Of a DNA stretch of 64,000 bases, positions 17,538 to 26,900 are shown in pieces (position 1 is the first letter of the stretch; each line of letters opens with the position of its first letter). Source of the stretch: Luteimonas abyssi (GTDB lineage: Bacteria; Pseudomonadota; Gammaproteobacteria; Xanthomonadales; Xanthomonadaceae); contig NZ_KQ759763.1 in NCBI RefSeq assembly GCF_001482195.1, positions 1,025,073 through 1,089,072 on the forward strand. Reading direction: 5' to 3'. Below the pieces are notes generated by a model. That model did not search any database. It was not told the DNA's origin and saw only the letters and a program-made list of their open reading frames with translations. Both the position numbers and the translations under genes were made by a program.

Positions 17538-17575
17538 GTGGTCTTCACGAAATCGGGACAAACTTCACAAAACGC

Positions 17576-18151
17576 CTACAGGACGCGGCGTGATCCGGAA
17601 TAGTTGTCGCGCCAATAGTGGCCGTCCAGATGGTCCAGCCGGACCGTACCGCCGCTGCTCGGGGCATGGACGAAGCGGCCTTCGCCGACGTAAATGCCGA
17701 CGTGGGTCACATTGCCGCGGGGGCCGAAGAACACCAGGTCCCCGGCGGCCAGACGATCGGGCGCGATCCGCGGTCCCTGCACAGCGGCCAGCTCTCGCGA
17801 GGTGCGTGGCAGCCGCAGGTCGAGCATGTCGCTGTAGACGTAATGGACCAGACCGCTGCAGTCGAAACCGCCTTCCGGGGTATTGCCGCCGAACCGGTAG
17901 GGCGTTCCGACCAGACCGATGGCGCGGATCACCACCGAGTTGGCCGCCGCGGGATCGCCGGGCGCGACCACGTCCCAGACGCGCGTGCTGGGCGGGGCGG
18001 AGGGCGGGGGCGCCTGGGCCGGACGCACGTCGGGCCGCCCACCGCAGGCGGCAAGCGCGAGAGGAAGCACGGCGGCGGCGATCCACAGAGGTGGAGCCGG
18101 GCGGGGGCCGATTGGCGCGGCGCGGCCGAAGCCGGGATAATCGTCGGTCAT
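17576..18151 (-). CDS. NlpC/P60 (C40) lipoprotein peptidase
   Basis: A 191-residue lipoprotein. The lipobox LALAAC (Cys about 36) is followed by a Pro-rich linker and an NlpC/P60 domain (about 75-190). Catalytic Cys is in GFDCSGLVHYVY and His in VTHVGIYVGEG, followed by FVHAPSSGG. It probably trims peptidoglycan peptides at a membrane surface. It lies 139 nt before a second secreted C40 gene in the same direction, and is divergent from slyD. Confidence 0.9.
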   Translation of the reverse strand: MTDDYPGFGRAAPIGPRPAPPLWIAAAVLPLALAACGGRPDVRPAQAPPPSAPPSTRVWDVVAPGDPAAANSVVIRAIGLVGTPYRFGGNTPEGGFDCSGLVHYVYSDMLDLRLPRTSRELAAVQGPRIAPDRLAAGDLVFFGPRGNVTHVGIYVGEGRFVHAPSSGGTVRLDHLDGHYWRDNYSGSRRVL

Positions 18152-18277
18152 CGAGGCCGTATCTTGGCCGATCGCCGCGACGATGAGAAGCCGTCCCGGC
18201 GCCGATCCTGGAGCCCTCCGGTATCGGATGCCCTTTCATTCACCGCGGCACCCGGTGCCGCGCCAGCAGGATTGCCC

Positions 18278-18760
18278 ATGAAGATCGAGAAAGACCGCGT
18301 CGTCCGTTTTCACTACACCGTGTCCGAGCAGGGCGGGGAGCCGGTCGAGAGTTCGAAGGAGCGCGGCGAGCCGCTGGCGATCCTGATCGGGCACGGCAAC
18401 ATCATTCCCGGTCTGGAGAAGGCGCTCGACGGCCACGAGGCCGGCGACAGCTTCGGCGCGGACGTGGTGGCCGCGGATGCCTACGGCGAGCGTCGCGACG
18501 GCCTGAGCCAGCGCGTGCCGAAGAAGCACTTCGGTGCGCAGCGTCTGGCGCCGGGCATGCAGGTGGTGCTCAACACCAACTTCGGTCCGCGTGCGGTGAC
18601 GATCGAGAAGGTCGGCATGACCGTGGTCGACGTCGACCTGAATCACCCGATGTCCGGCAAGGACCTGCATTTCGACATCGAGGTGGTGGACGTGCGCGAA
18701 GCCTCGGCGGAGGAGATCGAGCACGGTCACGTGCACGGCGAAGGCGGTCACGAACACTGA
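18278..18760 (+). CDS. slyD: SlyD-like FKBP peptidyl-prolyl isomerase
   Basis: A 160-residue chaperone and prolyl isomerase of the SlyD class. The split FKBP domain (1-68 and about 130-145) carries VVRFHYTVSEQGGEPVESS and IIPGLEKALDGHEAGD. The insert-in-flap domain (about 69-125) contains LAPGMQVVLNTNFGP and DLNHPMSGKDLHFDIEV. The His-rich tail (HGHVHGEGGHEH) is short and could bind nickel or zinc. A small hairpin (18245-18261) precedes a modest Shine-Dalgarno (AGGATT), and a strong hairpin follows the gene. Confidence 0.94.
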   Translation: MKIEKDRVVRFHYTVSEQGGEPVESSKERGEPLAILIGHGNIIPGLEKALDGHEAGDSFGADVVAADAYGERRDGLSQRVPKKHFGAQRLAPGMQVVLNTNFGPRAVTIEKVGMTVVDVDLNHPMSGKDLHFDIEVVDVREASAEEIEHGHVHGEGGHEH

Positions 18761-18792
18761 TCCCGTCCGGCGGACTCCGCCTGGACGGTTGC

Positions 18793-18822
18793 GCGAACGG
18801 CCCGCCTGTGCGGGCCGTTCGC
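18793..18822 (+). terminator. Strong hairpin after slyD
   Basis: A perfect 13-bp stem (18793-18805/18810-18822) with the 4-nt loop CTGT, 33 nt after the slyD stop. A T-tract is missing, which is common among terminator-like hairpins in this GC-rich sequence. Confidence 0.6.
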
Positions 18823-19010
18823 GTTCGCGCGGCGCGGATCTCCCGGCCTGACGCCCGTCGTCTTCAGCCGCATCCGGCACAGGTCGTGGCCGGGCAGCGC
18901 GGTCGTCGTGTACGGCCATGCCGCGCTGGATGGGCGCCCGGGCGAGCGCGCGCTTGTCGCCGCGGCATGCCTGCTGCATGGTCGGTCCATCCGGGGCACG
19001 AGGGCACAGG

Positions 19011-20228
19011 GTGAACGACGCGCGGGAACCGCTGGGCGCGCACGCGCGTCTGGCCTGGCTGGATGTGCTGCGGGCGCTGGCGTTGCTGGGCATCTTCCTG
19101 GTCAATCTGGACTGGTTCAACCGGCCCTGGCAGGCATTCGGCTGGGGCATGCGGCCGGGCCTGGCCGGCGCCGATGCGATGGTCGCCTGGGGCGTGCAGG
19201 TGCTCGTCGCCGGCAAGGCCTGGGTGCTGTTCGCCTTGCTGTTCGGAATCGGCTTCGCACTGGTGCAGGCGCGTCGCGGCGTCGACGAGGCCGGGTTCGC
19301 GGCCTGGTGGAAGCGGCGCATGGTGGTCCTGCTGGCGATCGGCCTGGCGCACGGTGCATTGCTGTGGCCCGGCGACATCCTCCGCACCTACGCATTGGCC
19401 GGTCTGTTGCTGCTGGCCGGTCGCCACCTGGCGCCGGGTGGACAGCGCACGCTGGGGCTGCTGGCCTACGGAGGGGTGATGGGCCTGTCGATCGTGCTGG
19501 CGCTGGCGATGATGGGGCGCGGCGCGGGACTGGTGGCGCCGATCGATGCCGCCGCCTCGGCAACGGCCGCGCAGATCTACGCGGGCGGCGAGTTCGGTGC
19601 GGTGACGCTGCAGCGCCTGCGCGATCTGTCCGGCCTGATCCTGGCCGACATCGGCACGGTCCCGATGGCGTTCGGTGTGTTCCTGCTCGGCAGTTGGCTG
19701 TATCGAAGTGGCCGCCTGCACGATGTCGACCGGCATCGCGGCTGGCATCGGGCGATGGTCGTCGTCGCCTTGCCGGCCGGATTGCTGGCCAGCGTGACGA
19801 TCGCGTCGGTGCTGGGGCTCAATGCGATACAGGCCGGGGGGGCAGGGCAGTGGTGGCTGGCGAGCGGGCTGCTGCAGCTGGCAGCGCTGCCGGTGGCGCT
19901 CGGCGTGCTGTCGCTGTTCGCGCTGCACGGGCAGGGGGCGGGCGGACGGCTGCGCGTCTGGATGGCGGCCGGTGGACGGATGGCCCTGAGTCTTTATCTC
20001 CTGCAGTCGTTGATCGCGTCGTGGGTGTTCTACGGGTACGGCCTCGGCATGTGGGACGAGTGGGGGCCGGCCGTGCTGCTGGCGTTCGGCGTGACGGTCT
20101 TCGCCGCGCAGATCGCGTTCGCGCGCTGGTGGCTGGCGCGGTTCGCGTTCGGGCCGGTCGAGTGGCTGTGGCGGTGGGCGTCGTACCGGCGGCGTCCGCC
20201 GTTTCTGCGCAGCGGGCCTTCCGCCTGA
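19011..20228 (+). CDS. DUF418-family membrane protein
   Basis: A 405-residue protein with about ten transmembrane helices. Typical marks are RLAWLDVLRALALLGIFLVN at the N terminus, LLFGIGFALVQAR and MALSLYLLQSLIASWVFYGY near the C terminus, the most conserved DUF418 segment. The family resembles acyltransferase-3 membrane proteins, but no substrate is established. The GTG at 19011 is preferred because it begins just before the conserved first helix; in-frame upstream codons look non-coding. It stands alone between slyD and the DadA-like gene. Confidence 0.85.
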   Translation: MNDAREPLGAHARLAWLDVLRALALLGIFLVNLDWFNRPWQAFGWGMRPGLAGADAMVAWGVQVLVAGKAWVLFALLFGIGFALVQARRGVDEAGFAAWWKRRMVVLLAIGLAHGALLWPGDILRTYALAGLLLLAGRHLAPGGQRTLGLLAYGGVMGLSIVLALAMMGRGAGLVAPIDAAASATAAQIYAGGEFGAVTLQRLRDLSGLILADIGTVPMAFGVFLLGSWLYRSGRLHDVDRHRGWHRAMVVVALPAGLLASVTIASVLGLNAIQAGGAGQWWLASGLLQLAALPVALGVLSLFALHGQGAGGRLRVWMAAGGRMALSLYLLQSLIASWVFYGYGLGMWDEWGPAVLLAFGVTVFAAQIAFARWWLARFAFGPVEWLWRWASYRRRPPFLRSGPSA

Positions 20229-20269
20229 ACCCCTCACGGGCGGCGGGGCGATCCGCGCAGGCCGCGGAC

Positions 20270-20296
20270 GTGACACCGGGTGGCAGGCCCTACACT
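20270..20296 (+). promoter_or_regulatory. Possible promoter for a leaderless DadA-like mRNA
   Basis: GTGACA (20270-20275, 5/6 to the -35 consensus) and TACACT (20291-20296, 4/6 to the -10 consensus) are 15 bp apart. Exactly 6 nt separate the -10 from the ATG at 20303, and no Shine-Dalgarno is present. Confidence 0.4.
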
Positions 20297-20302
20297 GATG
20301 TC

Positions 20303-21550
20303 ATGGAAGCACCCGACGATGTCCTGATCGTGGGCGGCGGCGTGATCGGTCTGGCGAGTGCGCTCGCGCTGCTGGAGACCGGCCGCCGCGTCCGCGTGCT
20401 CGAGGCCGGTCTCGCCGGTCGCGGCAGTTCGCACGGCAACTGCGGCACGATCACCCCGAGCCACGCTGCGCCGTTGACCGCGCCGGGCACCATTCGCAAG
20501 GTGCTGGGCTGGATGTTGACGCCCGACGCGCCGTTCTACGTCAAGCCGCGCGTGGACATGGCGATGTGGCGCTGGATGCTGGGGTTCGCGTCGCACTGCA
20601 ACCCGCGCGACTGGACGCGGGCGATGGCGGCGCGTGCGAGCATTCTCCAGTCCTCGCGCGCGCTGCTGCCGGACTGGATCGTCCGCCATGGGCTGGAGTG
20701 CGAGTACGCCGAGGACGGCGTGGACTACATCTATCGCGATCCGCGCGAACTGGCCCGTTTCGACGCCGAGATCGCGGGGTTGCGCGCGTTGGGCATCGCT
20801 GTGGAGACCGTCGACGGGCCGGCCTATCTGCGCGACGAGCCGGCCCTGCGCGACGGGATCGCCGGTGCGGTGCGCTTTCCCGGCGATGCGCGGCTGCGTC
20901 CGGACCGCTATGTCGCGGGCCTCGCGCGGGCGGTGCGTGCGGCCGGCGGCATCGTCGAGGAGCAGGCGCCGGTGGCGGCGATCGCATCCACCCGCGACGG
21001 CGTCGAAGCGACCACGCCCCGCGGACGCTTCGCCGCACGCGACCTGGTGCTGGCCAGCGGCGCCTGGTCGCCGCGGGTGGGGCGGGCGCTGGGGCTGAGG
21101 ATTCCGGTGCAGCCGGGTAAGGGGTACTCGATCACGTACCGGCGGCCCGCGCTCGTGCCGAAGCGACCGATGGTGCTCAAGGAGCGCGCGGTCTGCGTGA
21201 CCGTCTGGGACAGCGGCTTCCGCCTGGGCAGCACCATGGAGTTCTCCGGCTACGACGACAGCCTCAACCGGCGCCGTCTCGATGCGCTCGAACGCGGCGC
21301 GGCCGAATACCTGCGCGAGCCGGTCGGTCCGCACAAGGAGGAGGAGTGGTTCGGCTGGCGCCCGCTGTCGGTCGACGACATCCCGCTGATCGGTCGCGCG
21401 CCGGGGCATCCGCATGTCTGGCTCGCCACCGGTCACGGGATGCTCGGGGTGAGCATGAGCGCGGCGACCGGGCGCCTGGTGGCGGAACTGGTGACAGGCG
21501 TCGAACCGCACCTGGATCCGGCGCCGTTCGACCCGGCGCGCTTCGGCTAG
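20303..21550 (+). CDS. DadA-like D-amino-acid dehydrogenase / FAD oxidoreductase
   Basis: A 415-residue FAD enzyme of the DAO family. The N-terminal dinucleotide-binding motif is VLIVGGGVIGLASALALLE, followed by GRGSSHGNCGTITPSHA. The C-terminal FAD motif region includes GWRPLSVDDIPLIGRA and HVWLATGHGMLGVSMSAAT. This matches D-amino-acid or D-hydroxyproline dehydrogenases, which pass electrons to the respiratory chain. The substrate is uncertain: no alanine racemase or hydroxyproline gene lies nearby. It has no Shine-Dalgarno and may be translated from a leaderless mRNA. Confidence 0.85.
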   Translation: MEAPDDVLIVGGGVIGLASALALLETGRRVRVLEAGLAGRGSSHGNCGTITPSHAAPLTAPGTIRKVLGWMLTPDAPFYVKPRVDMAMWRWMLGFASHCNPRDWTRAMAARASILQSSRALLPDWIVRHGLECEYAEDGVDYIYRDPRELARFDAEIAGLRALGIAVETVDGPAYLRDEPALRDGIAGAVRFPGDARLRPDRYVAGLARAVRAAGGIVEEQAPVAAIASTRDGVEATTPRGRFAARDLVLASGAWSPRVGRALGLRIPVQPGKGYSITYRRPALVPKRPMVLKERAVCVTVWDSGFRLGSTMEFSGYDDSLNRRRLDALERGAAEYLREPVGPHKEEEWFGWRPLSVDDIPLIGRAPGHPHVWLATGHGMLGVSMSAATGRLVAELVTGVEPHLDPAPFDPARFG

Positions 21551-21733
21551 CGCGCCCGGCCGGGAAGATGCGGCGCGACATGAGCGGGAGTCGCTTCGGC
21601 ATGCCGTCGCGCAGCCGGCGTCGTCGCGATGCATCGGCCGGCGCCGTCACCGCAGCGGGCATGCACAGCACGTTATCGTGACGGGCGATTGCCGCGCCCG
21701 CGGCCGTATTCCAAGACCCGATGCAGGAGCCCC

Positions 21734-23134
21734 ATGAGCGACGACGCCCTTTCTTCGATGGACGCCTCCCCGATGGACTTCGACCTGATCGTGCTCGGCG
21801 GCGGGTCGGGCGGCCTGGCCGGCGCCTTCCGTGCAGCGGAATACGGTGCGCGCGTGGCGTTGCTCGAGCCCGCGGAGCTCGGCGGTACCTGCGTCAACGT
21901 CGGCTGCGTGCCCAAGAAGGCGATGTGGCTGGCGGCCGATCTCGCCCATCGCATGGACCTGGCGGCCACGCTCGGCTTCGACATCCCGCAACGCCCCGCA
22001 TTCGATTGGGCGGAGTTCATCACCGACCGTCGGCGCTACATCGCCGGCATCCATGCCAGCTACCGCAAGCGGCTGGACGGGGCCGGCGTGGTGTGGATGC
22101 CGTGCCGCGGTCGCCTGGCGGGACCGGGCCTGGTCCAGGCCGAAGACGGCGTGCGCCTGCGTGCGGCGCATGTGTTGATTGCAACCGGCTCGCGGCCGGT
22201 GCGGCCGGACCTGCCGGGGATCGGGCTCGGTGACGTCTCCGACGACTTCTTCGACTGGTGCGAGGCGCCCGCGCGCGTCGCGCTGGTGGGTGGCGGCTAC
22301 ATCGCCGTCGAAATGGCGGGTGTGCTGCAGGCGCTGGGCAGTGCGGTGGACATCCACGCGCGCGCCTCGCGCTTGTTGACCTACGCCGATGCCGACATCG
22401 TCGAGCTGCTGCAGGACAACTACCGACATCTCGGCACGCGACTGCATCTCGGCTACGTACTCGCCGCGCTGGAGCGCGATGCCGACGGCATCCGGCTGCG
22501 CGCCTGCGACGGCACCCGCAGCGCGCCCTACGACAAGGTGATCCTGGCGCTGGGGCGCCGGGCCAACAGTGCGGACCTGGGGCTCGACGACATCGGGGTG
22601 GCCTGCGACGAGCAGGGCAACGTGATCGTGGACGCGCGGCAGGACACCTCGGTCGAGGGTGTCCACGCGGTCGGCGACGTCACCGGCAAGGTGACGCTGA
22701 CGCCGGTGGCGATCGCCGCTGCGCGCCGGTTGATGGACCGGTTGTTCGGTGACCAGCCCGACGCCTGTCTGGACTACGACAATGTGCCGTCGGTGGTGTT
22801 CGCGCATCCGCCGCTGGGCGGTGTCGGGATGACCGAAATGCAGGCCCGCCAGGCGCACGGCGATGCGGTACGGGTGTACCGCAGCAAGTTCCGGCCGATG
22901 CTGCACGGCCTGGCGGACACGCCGCAGTCCAGCCTGTTCAAGCTCGTCTGCGTGGCCGAGGGCGAGGCGCCGTCGCAGCAGCGCGTGGTCGGCATCCACC
23001 TGATCGGCGATGCCGCCGACGAGATCCTGCAGGGTTTCGCGGTGGCGCTGAAGATGGGGGCGACACTCGCGGATCTGCAGGCGACGGTCGCCCTGCATCC
23101 CACCAGCGCCGAGGAGCTGGTGCTGATGCGGTGA
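21734..23134 (+). CDS. gor: Glutathione-disulfide reductase
   Basis: A 466-residue pyridine nucleotide-disulfide oxidoreductase that reduces GSSG with NADPH. The N-terminal FAD motif is LIVLGGGSGGLAGA, with the redox-active disulfide in GGTCVNVGCVPKK. The NAD(P) site is VALVGGGYIAVEMAGVL, and the C-terminal interface carries the catalytic His in HPTSAEELVLMR. All these favour glutathione reductase over lipoamide or mercuric reductase. AGGAG lies 5 nt before the ATG at 21734. It is cytoplasmic and part of thiol redox defence. Confidence 0.9.
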   Translation: MSDDALSSMDASPMDFDLIVLGGGSGGLAGAFRAAEYGARVALLEPAELGGTCVNVGCVPKKAMWLAADLAHRMDLAATLGFDIPQRPAFDWAEFITDRRRYIAGIHASYRKRLDGAGVVWMPCRGRLAGPGLVQAEDGVRLRAAHVLIATGSRPVRPDLPGIGLGDVSDDFFDWCEAPARVALVGGGYIAVEMAGVLQALGSAVDIHARASRLLTYADADIVELLQDNYRHLGTRLHLGYVLAALERDADGIRLRACDGTRSAPYDKVILALGRRANSADLGLDDIGVACDEQGNVIVDARQDTSVEGVHAVGDVTGKVTLTPVAIAAARRLMDRLFGDQPDACLDYDNVPSVVFAHPPLGGVGMTEMQARQAHGDAVRVYRSKFRPMLHGLADTPQSSLFKLVCVAEGEAPSQQRVVGIHLIGDAADEILQGFAVALKMGATLADLQATVALHPTSAEELVLMR

Positions 23135-23159
23135 TCGCGCGGTACCGGGAGGGGCGGTC

Positions 23160-23921
23160 TCAGCCGGTCGCCTCTTCCGGTCGCGTCCGCGTCTCGGCGT
23201 AGGTCGCCCAGAGCGTGTCGATATCGTGGCCGGTGAGCGTGGTCCACAAGGCCGGGGTGTAGCGCCCACGTCGCAAGGCGTCGTCGAGGCCGGCGACCAG
23301 GCCCGGATGCTCGCCCTCGGCCCATTTCAGGAACGCGCCACTGACGCGGTAGCCGGTGTCGTAGCGATGCTCCGGCTCGACCGTGGTCGGCAGCGCCCAG
23401 CCGCCGGCGGCGTTGTCCAGGCCGTAGGCGTCGCGGACGTAATCGGCGATGCCCTCGGTCAGCCAGACCGGAGCACCGTCGCCGTAGCCCGGATACGCCT
23501 GCACGATGTGCATCGCCTCGTGGGTGACCAGGTCGACGTCGCCCGGCTTGTCGTGCAGCCAGGCGGGGTTGATCGTCATCGTCGCGCGGCCGTCCTGGTT
23601 GTCCACGAAAGCGACGCCTTCGTAATCGGGATCGATGACGATGTCGACCGACGTGGCCGCGGCCGGGTTGAATGCGGCGCGCTGGGGGAGATAGGTCGCG
23701 AAGAAGGTGTGCACGATGTGCTCGCGCATCGCGTCATCCAGCGCGCCGCTGGCATCGCGGTAGACCAGGGTCACGTCGTCGCGGACCATGCGGACATCGT
23801 CGGCGGCCTGGACGGCGAGAGGCAGCAGCAGGGCCAGCAGCGCGCCAGCCAGAGGGGCGGCGCGGAGAGCGAGGCGCGTGCCGCGGGGCGAGCGGACGGT
23901 CTGCGGGCGAAGGACGGGCAT
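23160..23921 (-). CDS. Secreted metalloprotease of the basic secretory protein (BSP) family
   Basis: A 253-residue secreted protein with a signal peptide (ALLALLLPLAVQAA). The core carries a gluzincin-like HEAMH (residues 134-138) in the context DLVTHEAMHIVQAYPGY, followed by WLTEGIADYVRDAYG. This is the arrangement of the basic secretory protein family, first known from plants and also found in bacteria and fungi. Zinc peptidase activity is expected but not proven. Its ATG shares one base with the stop of the GH92 gene (TGATG), so it is the last gene of the LacI-GH92-protease operon and probably acts on the same glycoprotein-like substrates. Confidence 0.85.
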   Translation of the reverse strand: MPVLRPQTVRSPRGTRLALRAAPLAGALLALLLPLAVQAADDVRMVRDDVTLVYRDASGALDDAMREHIVHTFFATYLPQRAAFNPAAATSVDIVIDPDYEGVAFVDNQDGRATMTINPAWLHDKPGDVDLVTHEAMHIVQAYPGYGDGAPVWLTEGIADYVRDAYGLDNAAGGWALPTTVEPEHRYDTGYRVSGAFLKWAEGEHPGLVAGLDDALRRGRYTPALWTTLTGHDIDTLWATYAETRTRPEEATG

Positions 23922-26900
23922 CAGCGGGTCTCCTTGGAAGCGGCGGTGCGCGGTGCGGAGGGTGCGCGCGTGTCGGGCGTACCCGGCGTGTAGGGGGCGA
24001 GCAATTCGATCTCGGCCAGCTGCAGGCGGCCTGGCGCGGTGAACCGCACCCGGTAGGTGTCGTAGCTGCCGGGCGACGCGATCCGGAACGGGCGGGTCTG
24101 CCGCGACCAGTCGAAGTCCTCGTTCCCGCGCGTATCCAGCGTGCGCCAGGGGCCGTCGCCGTTGCGGCCCTGCAGGGTCCAGGCCGCATCGCGGATCGTG
24201 CGTTCGCCGGAGGTGAGGGTGTAGAACGTCGGCGTGCCGGCCTGGGCCAACCCGATCTCCACGCCGGCCTGATCGCCGCGCAGCCACAGATCGGTGGTGG
24301 CATCGTCGTCGACGAGGGCGGGTGCGGAGGTGTCGCCGACGCGGACGGTGGCGGTCTCGTCGATCAGGTCCGCCAGCGTCTGCGGCGTCCGTCCGACCGG
24401 CGTCAGCGAGGGGGGCGCGTCTTCGGGGCGACTGCCCCACGTCGACGGCTCCGGCCCCATCGTGAATTCGAGCGTCGCGCCGGCTGCGATGACATCGTGC
24501 GGGATCCAGGTGCGCGACCAGGGGCGGCCGTTCACGGTGAGCGACTGTACGTAGACGTTGTCGCGCGAATGGTTGATGGCGCGGACCTCCAGCGTACGCG
24601 CGTCGTCGAGTGCGACCGTGGCGCGCTCGAACAGCGGCGCGCCGATGACGTACTCCGGTGCCCCCATGCGCAGCGGATACAGGCCCAGCGCCGCGAACAG
24701 GTACCAGGCCGACATCTCGCCGTTGTCCTCGTCGCCCGGATAGCCCTGGCCGATCTCGCTGCCCAGGTACAGGCGTTCCAGGATGTCGCGGACGATGCGC
24801 TGGGTCTTCCACGGCTGCCCGGCGTAGAGATACATCCAGGGGATGTGATGCGAGGGCTGGTTGCTGTGGGCGTACATGCCCATGCGCACGTCACGCGCTT
24901 CGGTCATTTCGTGGATGACGCCGCCGTAGGAGCCGACGAAAGCCGGGTCGGCGGTCTCGGGCGTGGCGAAGAAGGTGTCGAGTTTCGCGGCCAGCGCGTC
25001 GCGGCCGCCGTACAGCGCGGCCAGGCCCTCGCCGTCGTGGGGCGCGGTGAAGGCGAACGTCCAGCCGTTGGCTTCGGTGTAATCGTGGCCCCAGACGCGC
25101 GGGTCGTAGGCGTCGGCGTCCAGACGCCAGTCCCCATCGGCACCGCGGCCCTGGAAGAAGCCGACGCGCCGGTCGAACAGGTGCGCGTAGACACCGGCGC
25201 GATAGCGGAAGTACTCGGCCTCCTCGTCGTAACGTTCGCGCTCGGCGGGTGAGGTCGCGCGCTCGGACAGCGCCTGCGCCATGTTGGCGATGCCGAAGTC
25301 GTTGAGCGCGCCCTCCAGCGTCCAGGACATGCCCTCGTGCACGCCGGTGTCCGCATAGCCGCGGAACGTCGAGTGCGCCATGCCCTTGCGGCCGACGTGG
25401 CGGCCGGGCGGCACCACGGTGGCGTTCTTCAGCGCGGCCTCGTAGGCGAGCTCCGGCGCGAAGCCGGGCACGCCCTTGAGCCAGGCGTCGGCGAACGCGA
25501 CATCGGAACTGGTGCCCACCATCAGGTCGGCATAGCCCGGCGACGACCACCGCGACACCCATCCACCGGCGTGGTACTGCTCCAGGAAGCCGCGGATCAA
25601 GGTGCCGGCGTTGTCCGCGCCGAACAGCGAATACGCAGGCCATGCGGTCCGGAACGTGTCCCAGAGGCCGTTGTTGACCACGATCCGGCCGTCGCGCACC
25701 GGCGCGAAGGTGCGCTGGTCATTGCCTTCGGCGTTGTCGTCGGCGCTGCTCATCTGGCTGGCATAGCGCCAATCCGGCGCTTCGGCGCTGCCGGCGTTCT
25801 CGTAGGCGGCATTGGGGTACAGGAACAACCGGTACAGATTGGAGTACAGGGTGACGCGTTGGTCATCGCGCGCGCCGTCGACGTCGAACCGGCCCAGCAA
25901 GGCGTCCCACCGCACGCGCGCGCGCTCGGCGACGTCGGCGACGGTGTCGGCGGCACCCAGCTCCTGGTCGAGGTTGCGCCAGGCCTGCTCCACCGAGATC
26001 AACGAGGTGGCGATGTGCATGCGCACCGTGCGCGAGGCGGAAGGCGCGAACTTCACGTAACCGGTGGGGCGGCCGCTGTCGATCGTGCCGCTCTCGCGCC
26101 AAGGCGTGTCGAAGCGCGCGACCACGAACATGCGCGTCGCACCTGTGGACAGGCCGCTGCGCACGTCGGTGTAGCCGGTGAGCGTCTGGGTGGCCGGATC
26201 GAGAGTCAGGCCGCCGCGTGCGTCGACATTGTCGAACAGCAGGTTGGCGTCGCCGTCGGCCGGGAAAGCGAACTCGAAGACGGCGGCGCGGTCGGTCGGC
26301 GCCAGCGCGGCGTCGATGCCGTTGTCGAAACGGACCCGGTACAGGTGCGGGCGCGCGGTTTCGTGGGCGCGGTCGAAACTCAGGGCGCGCTGCTCGCGAT
26401 CGGCATCCGGAATGCCGCGCGAGACCGAAGGCATCACCTGGAAGGTCTGCCGGTCGCCCATCCACGGGCTGGTCTGGTGGCTGAGCGCCAGCGCTTGCAG
26501 GCGAGGGCGGTTGGCGTCGTCGTTGTGCTCGTTCCAGCGATAGAGCCAGTTGAGCACGCCGGCATCGGTCACCGGGGCCCAGAAGTTGAACCCGTGCGGC
26601 ACCGCCGTGGCGGGCAGGTTGTTGCCACGCGAGAAGCGCGCATTGGATTGCGTGCCGCGAGTGGTCAGCACGTGGTCGCTCGGAGACGTGGCGGCGCTGC
26701 GCGGCACGTCGGCCAAGGCGATGTCGTCGATCCAGCCCCGGGCGGTGCGGCCCTCGGGCGGACGCACTTCGAGTTCGATCGCCACCACGCGGCGTCCGAC
26801 GAGCGTGGAGACATCGCCGAGGCGGACCGCCTTGCGGGCCCACTGCTGCGGATACAGGGTCTTCGACTCGCCTTGCGCGCGGGCACCGAGCGCGATGCCG

